From Bradyrhizobium manausense (GTDB lineage: Bacteria > Pseudomonadota > Alphaproteobacteria > Rhizobiales > Xanthobacteraceae): a DNA stretch of 64,000 nt. Below are positions 51,840-59,926 of the stretch, in pieces. The notes beneath the pieces are model-generated. The model saw nothing but the letters and a program-made list of their open reading frames with translations, ran no database searches and was not told the origin of the DNA. The position numbers and the translations under genes were made by a program. Position 1 is the first letter of the stretch. Every line of letters begins with the position of its first letter. The stretch is taken from assembly GCF_018131105.1 (NCBI RefSeq), contig NZ_JAFCJI010000002.1, positions 124,001 to 188,000 of the forward strand. The letters are read 5' to 3'.

Positions 51840-54562
51840 GCTTCGACATCAACGGCACGAATTTTCCGCAAGCGCCGGGCGCCGGCCAGTGCCTGCGCAC
51901 GTTCTTGCGCGAACTCGGTCATTTCGGGGTGAAAAAAGGCTGCGACGCCGGCGATTGCGGAGCCTGCACCGTGCTGCTGGATGGCGAACCCGTCCATAGC
52001 TGCCTGATCCCTGCGTTTCGCGCGGAGGGACGCGCCATCACCACGATCGAAGGCCTCGGCGACGAGCATGGCGCGCATCCGATGCAGCAAGCCTTCCTCG
52101 ACGCGCAGGGCTTCCAATGCGGCTTTTGCACCGCCGGCATGATCCTGACCTGCGTTTCTCTGAACCAGGCGCAGCGCACCGATCTCGGCGCCGCGTTGAA
52201 GGGCAATATCTGCCGCTGCACCGGTTATCGCGCGATCGAGGATGCGATCAACGGCAAGAACAATGTCGAGACAGGCGTCAAAGCCGGCGGAGCTTTCGGC
52301 CGCAGCCTGCCGGCTCCCGCCGGCCCGGACGTCGTCCGCGGCACGGCGCGCTACACGTTCGACACTGAGGTCGACAACCTTCTGCACATCAAGCTGCTGC
52401 GCTCGCCACACGCACATGCCAGGATCGTTTCGATCGACAGGGCGGCGGCGATGGCCGTGCCCGGCGTGCACGCCATCCTGACGCATGAGGATGCGCCTGC
52501 GGTGCTGATCTCGACGGCACGGCACGAGAAGGACTGGATGGACCCCGAGGACACCCGAATCCTCGACGACGTCGTCCGCTTCATCGGCCAGAAAGTCGCG
52601 GCTGTCGTCGCCGAGAGCGAGGGCGCGGCCGAGGAGGCCTGCAGGCGGCTGAAGGTCGCGTACGAGATTTTGCCCGCGTTGATCGATCCTGAAATGGCGA
52701 TGGCGCCGGGCGCGCCTCTCGTCCATCCTGACCGGACCGGCGCGAACCGCGTTGCGGACGCGCAGCGCAATCTCGTCGCGGAGATTCATGGCGAGTTCGG
52801 CGATGCCGCTGCGGCACTCGCTACATCCGCCGTCACGTACGAAGCCACCTTTCACAGCCACCGGGTGCAGCACGCAGCGCTGGAGACCCATGGCGGTCTC
52901 GCCTGGCTCGATGAAGCAGGTGTGCTCAATGTCCGCACTTCGACACAGGTGCCGTTCCTGACCCGGCGCGCGCTCTCGAACATCTTCCAACTGCCGATGG
53001 ACAAGGTCCGGGTATTCTGCGAGCGCGTCGGCGGCGGCTTCGGCGGCAAGCAGGAGATGTTCGTCGAGGATATCCTGGCGCTCGCGGCGCTCAAGACGGG
53101 GCGTCCCGTCAAGCTCGAGCTGACCCGCGAGGAGCAATTCATCGCGACCTCGACGCGGCACCCGATGCGGGTCCACATCAAGGCCGGCGCGGATGCCGCG
53201 GGCAAGCTCACCGCGCTCCAGCTCGATGTTCTCTCCAATACCGGCGCCTACGGCAATCACGGCCCCTCGGTGATGTTCCACGCGGTGTCTGAATCGATCG
53301 CTGTCTACAAGTGCCTGAACAAGCGGGTCGACGGCTTCGTCGTCTACACCAATACGGTGCCCGCAGGCGCGTTTCGCGGCTATGGCCTGCCGCAGAGCGT
53401 GATCGCGGTGGAAGCCGCGATCGACGAGCTGGCCAGGCAGCTCGGCATCAGCCCTTACGACATGCGCCGCCGCAACATCGTCAGGCCCGGCGATCCCATG
53501 CTGTCGCCGCCCGAGTCCGGCTATCACGACGTGCTTTACGGCTCCTACGGGCTCGACCAATGCATCGACCTCGTCGAACGCGCCATGCGGACAGATGCCC
53601 CACAGCCCGAGCTGTCGCCGGAATGGCTGATCGGTGACGGCATCGCGCTGACCATGATCGACACCGTGCCGCCCGCAGGCCACATCGCCGACGCCACGAT
53701 CGCGCTCAACGACGACGGCAGCTTCGATCTCACCGTCGGCACCGCCGAATTCGGTAACGGCACCAGCACCGTGCACCGGCAGATTGCCGCGACAATTTTG
53801 GCGACCACCGTCGATAGAATCCGGCTGCGCCAATCCGACACCGCCCATGGCGGCCACGACACCGGCGCTTACGGCAGCACGGGCATTTTCGTCGCCGGCA
53901 AGGCGGCGCAGGCGGCCGCGATGCAGCTTGCGGCCGAGCTGAAGGCAGCCGCCGCGCGCGCGTGGCTTTGCGATGTCGGGAGTTGCACGCTCGAGGACGA
54001 GTTCGTTGTCAGCGGCGTACGGCGGATGTCCTTTGCTGAGATCGCGAAACTCGCGCGCGAGACGGGACGTCCGCTCGTGGCCCAAGGCAATTCCCAGGGA
54101 ACGCCACGGTCTGTCGGATTCAACGTGCAGGGCTTTCGCGTTGCCGTGAACAAGGGCACCGGCGAGGTCAGGATTCTCCGGAGCGTGCAGGCCGCGGACG
54201 CGGGCGTTGTCGCCAATCCCATGCAGTGTCGCGGCCAGGTCGAGGGCGGCGTCGCACAGGCGCTCGGTGCAGCGCTGTATGAGGAGATGGTGATCGACGC
54301 GGCAGGCCGCATCACCAATCCCACATTCCGTGACTATCATCTGCCGTCCTTCGCGGACGTGCCGCGCACGGAAGTGTTGTTCGCCGAGACCTCCGACACC
54401 ATCGGACCACTTGGCGCGAAGTCGATGAGCGAGAGCCCGTACAATCCGGTGGCCGCCGCACTCGGCAACGCCATCGCCGATGCCACCGGCATCCGTTTCA
54501 CCGGGCCGCCGTTCAAGCCGGACCGGCTGTTTCCGGCCCTGCACGACAAGTTCGGCGATTAA
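51836..54562 (+). CDS. xanthine dehydrogenase, fused 2Fe-2S and molybdenum subunits
   Basis: 908 residues. Residues ~1-145 carry two [2Fe-2S] clusters: a plant-type one (CDAGDCGACTVLLDGEPVHSC) and an all-helical one (CGFCTAGM...CRCTGYR). After a short linker, ~150-908 is the Mo-pterin domain with RVGGGFGGKQEMF, AGAFRGYGLPQ and GPLGAKSMSESP. Most bacteria keep the FAD, Fe-S and Mo parts separate or fuse Fe-S with FAD; here Fe-S is fused to Mo and FAD is separate. Substrate xanthine is inferred from neighbours. It ends convergent with the uraD/uraH gene, overlapping four bases. Confidence 0.84.
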   Translation: MSFDINGTNFPQAPGAGQCLRTFLRELGHFGVKKGCDAGDCGACTVLLDGEPVHSCLIPAFRAEGRAITTIEGLGDEHGAHPMQQAFLDAQGFQCGFCTAGMILTCVSLNQAQRTDLGAALKGNICRCTGYRAIEDAINGKNNVETGVKAGGAFGRSLPAPAGPDVVRGTARYTFDTEVDNLLHIKLLRSPHAHARIVSIDRAAAMAVPGVHAILTHEDAPAVLISTARHEKDWMDPEDTRILDDVVRFIGQKVAAVVAESEGAAEEACRRLKVAYEILPALIDPEMAMAPGAPLVHPDRTGANRVADAQRNLVAEIHGEFGDAAAALATSAVTYEATFHSHRVQHAALETHGGLAWLDEAGVLNVRTSTQVPFLTRRALSNIFQLPMDKVRVFCERVGGGFGGKQEMFVEDILALAALKTGRPVKLELTREEQFIATSTRHPMRVHIKAGADAAGKLTALQLDVLSNTGAYGNHGPSVMFHAVSESIAVYKCLNKRVDGFVVYTNTVPAGAFRGYGLPQSVIAVEAAIDELARQLGISPYDMRRRNIVRPGDPMLSPPESGYHDVLYGSYGLDQCIDLVERAMRTDAPQPELSPEWLIGDGIALTMIDTVPPAGHIADATIALNDDGSFDLTVGTAEFGNGTSTVHRQIAATILATTVDRIRLRQSDTAHGGHDTGAYGSTGIFVAGKAAQAAAMQLAAELKAAAARAWLCDVGSCTLEDEFVVSGVRRMSFAEIAKLARETGRPLVAQGNSQGTPRSVGFNVQGFRVAVNKGTGEVRILRSVQAADAGVVANPMQCRGQVEGGVAQALGAALYEEMVIDAAGRITNPTFRDYHLPSFADVPRTEVLFAETSDTIGPLGAKSMSESPYNPVAAALGNAIADATGIRFTGPPFKPDRLFPALHDKFGD

Positions 54563-55446
54563 CTGCCGCGGTACGTCGAATAGCTCCACGGCGTCACCAG
54601 CAGTGGCACGTGGTAGTGTCCCTCGGCTTCGCTGATCGCGAACCGCAACGGGATCTCGTCGAGGAACGGCGGGTCAGGGAGCTGCACGTTGCGCTCGGCG
54701 TAATATCTGGCGACACTGAAGCGGAGCTCGTAGCGGCCGATCGGCAGCGGGCGGCCGCCGATCAGCGGCTGGTCGGTGCGACCATCCGCATTGGTAACGG
54801 CGCGCGCAATGACGCGGCTCTCGCCGAGCGCAGCGAGTTCGACAAGCTCGACCGGAATGCCGGTTGCGGGCCTGCCCGTGTAATTGTCCAGCACATGCGT
54901 CGAAAGCCGGCCGTGCACCTTGAGCTTGTCATCGGCGACGACGAGCTGATCGAGCCGCAGCGCGGCGATGCGAGAGATTTCCTCGAGCGCGCGGCGCGTC
55001 TCGGTCTTGGCGATGTTCTGCAGCCGCGCGTCGAAGTCCCGCAGGATGGAATCTTTGGTGTGCCGGCGCGCGCAGACGATATAGGGGATGCCAAATTTTT
55101 CACGATATGCCTTGTTCGCCCGCTCGAAGGCCGCGTATTCGGCGTCCGACAGACGGTCGAGGCCGGCGCTGTTCTGCTCGGCACTCGAGTCAAGCGTCAG
55201 TCCCGCCGCGCGTTGGGCCTTGTTGGCGAGGTCGGGATGCGCGCGTATCAGCGCCAGTTGCTCAGCGGGCTCGGCGCTCGCAATCGCCGCCTTGATCGCG
55301 TCGAGCAGTGGATTGATCCCGGCAAACGGACGGCGCGCCGCGGCTTGTTGGGCGATCCAAGGCGAATATTCGACCACGTTTTCAAGTACGGCGACGAAAT
55401 CGTCGAAGCCCGCGACATTGAGATCTGACAAGGCGATCCGCGACAT
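54559..55446 (-). CDS. uraD-uraH: fused OHCU decarboxylase/5-hydroxyisourate hydrolase
   Basis: 295 residues. The N-terminal ~165 are OHCU decarboxylase (RAHPDLANKAQRAAGLTL, AYREKFGIPYIVCARRHTKD). The C-terminal ~125 are the transthyretin-like HIU hydrolase (LSTHVLDNYTGRPATGIPVE, end YHVPLLVTPWSYSTYRGS). The pair turns hydroxyisourate into S-allantoin. The start is MSRIALSDL. It lies seven bases after the allantoinase gene in the same operon. Confidence 0.88.
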   Translation of the reverse strand: MSRIALSDLNVAGFDDFVAVLENVVEYSPWIAQQAAARRPFAGINPLLDAIKAAIASAEPAEQLALIRAHPDLANKAQRAAGLTLDSSAEQNSAGLDRLSDAEYAAFERANKAYREKFGIPYIVCARRHTKDSILRDFDARLQNIAKTETRRALEEISRIAALRLDQLVVADDKLKVHGRLSTHVLDNYTGRPATGIPVELVELAALGESRVIARAVTNADGRTDQPLIGGRPLPIGRYELRFSVARYYAERNVQLPDPPFLDEIPLRFAISEAEGHYHVPLLVTPWSYSTYRGS

Positions 55447-55453
55447 TTCTTCC

Positions 55454-56389
55454 CTATCCGATCTCGAAAGCGTTGTCAGCAAGACCCGCATGCTTGTCGT
55501 GCCAGTGCTGCGCGATCTGAAGCCGCGTCGGTACCCAGACGCGCTCGTGCTTGCCGATGTAATCGAGGAAGCGGATCAGGCCCGCGGCGCGGCCGGGCCG
55601 GCCGGCGAGACGGCAGTGCAGCCCCACAGACATCATCTTCGGCGCAGCCTCACCCTCGGCATAGAGCACGTCAAAGGTGTCCTTCAGATAGGTGTAGAAC
55701 TGCTCGCCCTCGGCAAAGCCTTGCGGGTTGATGAAGCGCATGTCGTTGGCATCGAGCGTATAGGGTATGACGAGCTGCTTGCCGCCCGCGCCCTTGACCC
55801 AGTAGGGCAGATCGTCGGCATAGGAGTCGCAGAGATAGAGCAGGCCGCCCTCCTCCATCAGCAGCCTGAGGGTGTTGGTCGAGGAGCGCCCGGTGTACCA
55901 GCCGAGCGGCCGCGAACCGGTCGCCTCGGTATGGACGCGTATCGACTCGGCGATCTCGGCGCGCTCCTGCGCTTCCGACATGTCCTTGTGCTCGATCCAT
56001 TTCAGACTGTGGCTCGCGATGTCCCAACCGGACTCCTTCATCGCAGCCACAATTTCCGGATTGCGCTTCAGCGCGGTGGCGACACCGAACACGGTCGTCG
56101 GCCAGTTACGTTCCTTGAACATTCGCCACAGCCGCCAGAAGCCGGCGCGCGAGCCGTATTCGAACATGGATTCGATATTGGCGTGACGCTGGCCAGGCCA
56201 GGGCTGCGCACCGAGCACGTCGGACAGAAACGCTTCCGAGGCGCGATCGCCGTGCAAAATGTTGTTCTCGCCGCCTTCCTCGAAATTGACGACGAACTGC
56301 ACCGCGACCCGCGCATTGCCGGGCCACTCCGGATGCGGCGGGTTGCGACCGTAACCGCGGAGATCGCGCGGGTAGCTGCTGTCGGTCAC
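55454..56389 (-). CDS. puuE: allantoinase, PuuE type (polysaccharide-deacetylase fold)
   Basis: 311 residues. PuuE opening YPRDLRGYGRNPPHPEWPG, EGGENNILHGD, the barrel core and the late GLHCRLAGRPGRAAGLIRFL. It hydrolyses allantoin to allantoate. The GTG start follows directly after the DUF3830 stop (TGAGTG). Metal-independent; not related to AllB. Confidence 0.88.
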   Translation of the reverse strand: MTDSSYPRDLRGYGRNPPHPEWPGNARVAVQFVVNFEEGGENNILHGDRASEAFLSDVLGAQPWPGQRHANIESMFEYGSRAGFWRLWRMFKERNWPTTVFGVATALKRNPEIVAAMKESGWDIASHSLKWIEHKDMSEAQERAEIAESIRVHTEATGSRPLGWYTGRSSTNTLRLLMEEGGLLYLCDSYADDLPYWVKGAGGKQLVIPYTLDANDMRFINPQGFAEGEQFYTYLKDTFDVLYAEGEAAPKMMSVGLHCRLAGRPGRAAGLIRFLDYIGKHERVWVPTRLQIAQHWHDKHAGLADNAFEIG

Positions 56390-56803
56390 TCAGACTTCCT
56401 CGAAGCGGATCGGCAGCGCGCCCTTCCAGAGCACGCTCTTGCCCAGCGTCGCCAGATTCTCCAGACCGGAGGTCACGGTGATGAAGTGGTTGCCGGCGAG
56501 CTGGCCCATCTTGCTGGCGAAATGCACGCCGCCATAGGCAAGCAGGATCTCGGTCTCGCTGATTCCGCCGGGATAGAGGATGATCTGCCCGGGCGCGGGA
56601 TAGCTGGTGTGGTTCTCGTAGCCGACACCGAAATCGAGGTCACCGAGCGGCATCCAGACGCCCTCGCCGCTCCAGCGCACGTGGATGATGTGGCTCTCGA
56701 ACGGCAGCGCCTTCCGGAACGCCGCAACGGTCTTGGGCGCCGCCTGCTCCTCGAAGCGGGCATCGAAGGTGAAATCACCGGCGCGGATAACGAGTTTGCT
56801 CAT
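56390..56803 (-). CDS. DUF3830-family protein in the allantoinase operon
   Basis: 137 residues. MSKLVIRAGDFTFDARFEEQ, AAPKTVAAFRKALPFESHII and IILYPGGISETEILLAYGG fit DUF3830, a cyclophilin-like fold without an assigned reaction. It is first in the operon and adjacent to puuE, so it probably acts on a purine or ureide intermediate or assists one of the enzymes. AGAGAGATGAG precedes the ATG. Confidence 0.7.
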   Translation of the reverse strand: MSKLVIRAGDFTFDARFEEQAAPKTVAAFRKALPFESHIIHVRWSGEGVWMPLGDLDFGVGYENHTSYPAPGQIILYPGGISETEILLAYGGVHFASKMGQLAGNHFITVTSGLENLATLGKSVLWKGALPIRFEEV

Positions 56804-56821
56804 CTCATCTCTCTGGATCGG

Positions 56822-56837
56822 GGGGCGATCGCGCCCC
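56822..56837. promoter_or_regulatory. GGGGCG-ATCG-CGCCCC dyad ahead of the DUF3830 operon
   Basis: Perfect 6-bp dyad ~18 bases upstream of the operon's first ATG. Candidate operator for ureide genes; could also be a leader hairpin. Confidence 0.4.
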
Positions 56838-57073
56838 ACGGGGAACTTGCAAGCAAAGAGCATTCCAGCGGGCTTCGCGCAAGTGGCGGCGCGGCGATCA
56901 CAAGGGGCCAGATATTTCGACGTCGCTGTCGCGCCTGAAACCCGATTGGGCCCATTCAACCGGATTGCAAGGGTCAAGTCCATCGGCGCTCGCAGGCAGT
57001 GACTGCCGAATATTTAGCCGGCTCCGGTGCGTCGGTGCGAGAGCGGAGTCTGTTGCATGACTTTCTCCACCTC

Positions 57074-57149
57074 GTCATTGCGATCGCAGTGAACAATCCA
57101 GAGTTTCTCCGCGGAGGGATTCTGGCTTGCTTCGTGCGCTCGCAATGAC
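57074..57149. repeat. 76-base near-palindrome inside the dispersed repeat
   Basis: Arms pair from GTCATTGCGA/TCGCAATGAC inward with mismatches, and the centre CTCCGCGGAG (57107-57116) is a perfect palindrome sharing the same midpoint. It can form a long hairpin in RNA or a cruciform in DNA. Confidence 0.7.
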
Positions 57150-57787
57150 GGAGTGAGGGGTATTGGCGTCGCCCTCCGACTCACATTTTGACTTGCAGAC
57201 ACACCTTCGCAACCTCGCGGCGCAATCCGCCCGAGCTTTGCTCCGTCACTCCGCCCTCTTGTCCAGGAGGGCGCAGGGAAGGCCGGGTGCCGGCTTGGCA
57301 CCCACGGTCCGCTGCGCGAATGTGTAGCGCAAGAAGACCGCACAGCGGCATACAGGTGAAGCCCAACACACGGCCTTCCCTGCGCGATGGTTTGACGGCT
57401 TATGCCGCGCTCTCCCGGGAGCCGAATTCGTTCTGGCCTCCCTCGCCTCGCAGATTGGCGATGCCGTCCGCCCGGTTGGGCTCGCTGACATCTCCGCGAC
57501 AGGCTTGACCGTAGCGACGACGGCCAGGACCACACGGTTTTGCCGTACGCACGTCCGTGGTGCCACAGGGTCTTGCAGCAGTGTGCACACGCACTGCAAG
57601 AATGTTGGCGAGACGAACTTCACAGCGCCGTTCGTTCGCACGCGGTTTCGGGCTCACAGGGACTACCCGCCCTGCCCGCACCTCTCGCGCCGACGCTGCC
57701 GCGTCCACCGCAAAACCCGGTTCTCGATCAGTGACGACGTACGATCGCCCCTCCAGGTCGAACCGGGATGGGCGACACATACGTCAT

Positions 57788-57802
57788 TTCCGAATTTCGG
57801 TA
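57788..57802. promoter_or_regulatory. S24-operator-like string at the repeat end
   Basis: TTCCG-AATTT-CGGTA: the first 13 bases are identical to the operator of the S24 repressor at 29819. It may be chance, or the repeat may carry sites for that repressor. Confidence 0.25.
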
Positions 57803-57844
57803 AAGCGGAATGTTTTTGCCTGGAGAGGTTGACAGACCCCGCAG

Positions 57845-57865
57845 GTGTTTTGCCCGTCGGGCAAA
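57845..57865. repeat. GTGTTTTGCCCG-type motif, copy 2
   Basis: Contains TTTGCCCG-T-CGGGCAAA, a perfect 8-bp dyad just beyond the end of the following leftward gene. It shares its first 12 bases with the motif at 318-340. It could act as that gene's terminator. Confidence 0.45.
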
Positions 57866-57867
57866 GG

Positions 57868-58248
57868 TCAGTACGGATTGTAGTAGCGCGGGCCGCCATA
57901 GTAGCCGTAGCCCGGATCACGATAGTAGTGCGGGCCGCCGTAATAGTAGTTGTTTTCGTAGTACTCCTGGCGCCGGCTCTCGGCGATCGCGCCTCCGATC
58001 AGACCGGCCGCGACGCCCATGAAGGCGAGGCCGGCCGCGCTCGGTCCGCGGCGATAATAGCGATGACGCCGCGCAGCGCTGAAATCCGTCACGTTGGATG
58101 AGCCCTGTCCTGCGACCGGCGCGACCGCGGCCTTCGCCGGGGACGCTGCGGCCGACGGCGACACGGATGCCGCGACCAGGGCGAGACTGGCGAACGCGGC
58201 AAGCGCAGTGTTGCGGCCAAATCTCGAATTCACGGTCCTGTCACTCAT
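57868..58248 (-). CDS. secreted Gly/Tyr-rich protein (126 aa)
   Basis: A signal peptide (residues ~1-34, ending SPSAAA) leads to a short region with a glycine-rich hydrophobic segment (AGLAFMGVAAGLIGGAIAES), then a Tyr/Gly/Pro-rich tail (YYGGPHYYRDPGYGYYGG). Such tails occur in rhizobial surface or outer-membrane-associated proteins of unknown role. AGAGGACGTTGAA precedes the ATG. Confidence 0.65.
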   Translation of the reverse strand: MSDRTVNSRFGRNTALAAFASLALVAASVSPSAAASPAKAAVAPVAGQGSSNVTDFSAARRHRYYRRGPSAAGLAFMGVAAGLIGGAIAESRRQEYYENNYYYGGPHYYRDPGYGYYGGPRYYNPY

Positions 58249-58480
58249 TTCAACGTCCTCTGCTTTCGACCAAGAAGGAGATAAGAAAACGCTCGATAAC
58301 GCACAAACCACTGAAATGGTTTCGTGATCGCGGCAATCTGCCACGCTTTGAACGATTGTAAACCAAACCGCCTGATCCAGCTTGCGCCAGTCAACCTGAG
58401 CGGAAAATGAACGGGCGCGCGCCTGTCGCGCGTCGCGACATCCTCCGCTGCTCACCGGTTCAATTAGACTCGATCAAGCC

Positions 58481-59800
58481 CTAGACCCGATAGCTCCAGT
58501 ATTTGCGAAGCGTGTCGCCTGCGGACTGGAGGTCGAAGCGCTGGTCGGGGGCGAGTTGCTGTACGATCAGGTTGAACATGTCGTTCAGGATCGAGCGCTT
58601 CTCGCCGAAATAGGAATGGTGCAAGCCGACGAGGCTGGTGTCGACCAGCGATGCGTCGATCGTATCGATGCCCTCGACGACCGTCAGGGCATCGCCGGCC
58701 TCGCCCGCCCGGGGATAGCCGTGGACGAATTTCGAAGCCAGCAGCGCCACATCGCGCGACGACGCATAAAGGGTCACGCGCGACGCGCAGCCTTTGAACT
58801 TTGCGGCGAGCTGAACAAAACGGTCGCGGTCGATATCTGGCGCGGCAAAGACGATCTGACCGAGCTTCGCGGCGCCGGCCGGCAGCGGCCACGACGCGAC
58901 CCGTTCGAGCGTGTTGATCACCGCGCGGTTGCCCATGCTGTGCGCGATGATGTGCACCCTGCCCGCTCCGACCTCGCCGAGCGCGAGCTGGAGAAACGCC
59001 TCGAAATGGTCGCGCGACCAGTCGATCGTGCTCTCGTCCACCGTGTACTTCTTGGTATCCGCCGCCGACGCCCAACTATACAACAATGTCCGGCCGGCGA
59101 ACTTCAGATCCACCGCAAGCTGCGCGGCACGTCGCGCGGCATCCGCGAATGTCACGTTGTAGCCGTGGACGAAGATCAGGACGTCGTGCAAATCCGCAGC
59201 CGCGAGCGAATCCTTGAGGCTTGCGACGAAGCCCTCGCGGCCAAGCGCGCCGACGCTTTTGAGGATAACGTGCTTCTCCGGATCGGGCGAGAATTCGAGA
59301 CGCCACCAGCTGGGACTGGGGAGCTCACCGAGCTCGCGGCCGCGCGTGGGCACGCTGACCTCTGCCACGCCAAAAGACAGCGCCCCGCGCGCGCCGCCGA
59401 AATAGGTCGCCGGGGTGTCGTCGCCGCGGGCGCGATCGGTGCCATAGAAGACGGGAATCGTGACGACACCGGTCGCCTCATCCGTGGTCGGCCGGACGGT
59501 ATCGGGGACAACGGGCGGTGATACCCGCCCGCGACGGGTCACGGTCTCCCGGGAGGCTACGGGTGCTGCCATGTCCGCCATCACGCGCTCGACCAGTTCC
59601 ACCGCCGGCGGCTCCGCGAGCAACCGCACGACCAGGAGATCGAGCGCCTGGCGAAGCTTGTCCGGATCTTCGCCCTGGCCAGCACGACCGGCGAGCGCCT
59701 GCAATTCGTCGGCGTAAGGCGGCCATTTGTCGCCCAGCAGATCCTTCAGCCGGGGCCCGAGTTCGAGCAAGGCAAGCAACAGGCGAAGCGTGTCCGACAT
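58481..59800 (-). CDS. DUF900-family alpha/beta hydrolase with N-terminal helical region
   Basis: 439 residues. The hydrolase core (from ~110) has VPVFYGTDRA-like opening TIPVFYGTDRARGD, HGYNVTFADAARRAAQLAVD and the nucleophile motif AHSMGNRAVINTL. Residues 1-90 are a separate Leu-rich helical segment (LRLLLALLELGPRLKDLLGD, DPDKLRQALDLLVVRLLAEP) absent from minimal DUF900 proteins. It may mediate protein contacts. No signal peptide. The function and substrate are unknown. Confidence 0.72.
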   Translation of the reverse strand: MSDTLRLLLALLELGPRLKDLLGDKWPPYADELQALAGRAGQGEDPDKLRQALDLLVVRLLAEPPAVELVERVMADMAAPVASRETVTRRGRVSPPVVPDTVRPTTDEATGVVTIPVFYGTDRARGDDTPATYFGGARGALSFGVAEVSVPTRGRELGELPSPSWWRLEFSPDPEKHVILKSVGALGREGFVASLKDSLAAADLHDVLIFVHGYNVTFADAARRAAQLAVDLKFAGRTLLYSWASAADTKKYTVDESTIDWSRDHFEAFLQLALGEVGAGRVHIIAHSMGNRAVINTLERVASWPLPAGAAKLGQIVFAAPDIDRDRFVQLAAKFKGCASRVTLYASSRDVALLASKFVHGYPRAGEAGDALTVVEGIDTIDASLVDTSLVGLHHSYFGEKRSILNDMFNLIVQQLAPDQRFDLQSAGDTLRKYWSYRV

Positions 59801-59926
59801 CGCGCGTCCCTCGTCGCTGAATGCGGCCAGGCACCAGCCCTGCCGTCCATCCCTAGCCTAGAGGTTGTGAACGATCTGGCAAGTCCGCTCAGCGTGCCAG
59901 CGTCAACTTGCCCGGGAACGCGTTCT

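Larger units (their letters stand above)
57030..57815. repeat. dispersed Bradyrhizobium-type repeat element
   Basis: About 0.8 kb of non-coding DNA with two structured modules. First, a ~76-base near-palindrome centred on CTCCGCGGAG (57074-57149, ends GTCATTGCGA and TCGCAATGAC). Second, a larger dyad whose arms are the perfect 15-mers GCGCAGGGAAGGCCG and CGGCCTTCCCTGCGC (57271-57285, 57371-57385). I recall very similar sequence scattered through Bradyrhizobium genomes. Open frames in it have no ribosome sites. No transposase is seen, so it is a non-autonomous or inert repeat. Confidence 0.7.

Noticed and set aside
51740-54589. Long open frame of ~949 codons on the minus strand
   Set aside because: It mirrors the xanthine dehydrogenase gene, has no domain logic and no ribosome-binding site; high GC keeps shadow frames open.
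57014-57780. Several open frames of 60-190 codons inside the repeat
   Set aside because: They overlap dyads and have Arg/Pro/Cys-rich composition and no start sites; often over-annotated in related genomes.
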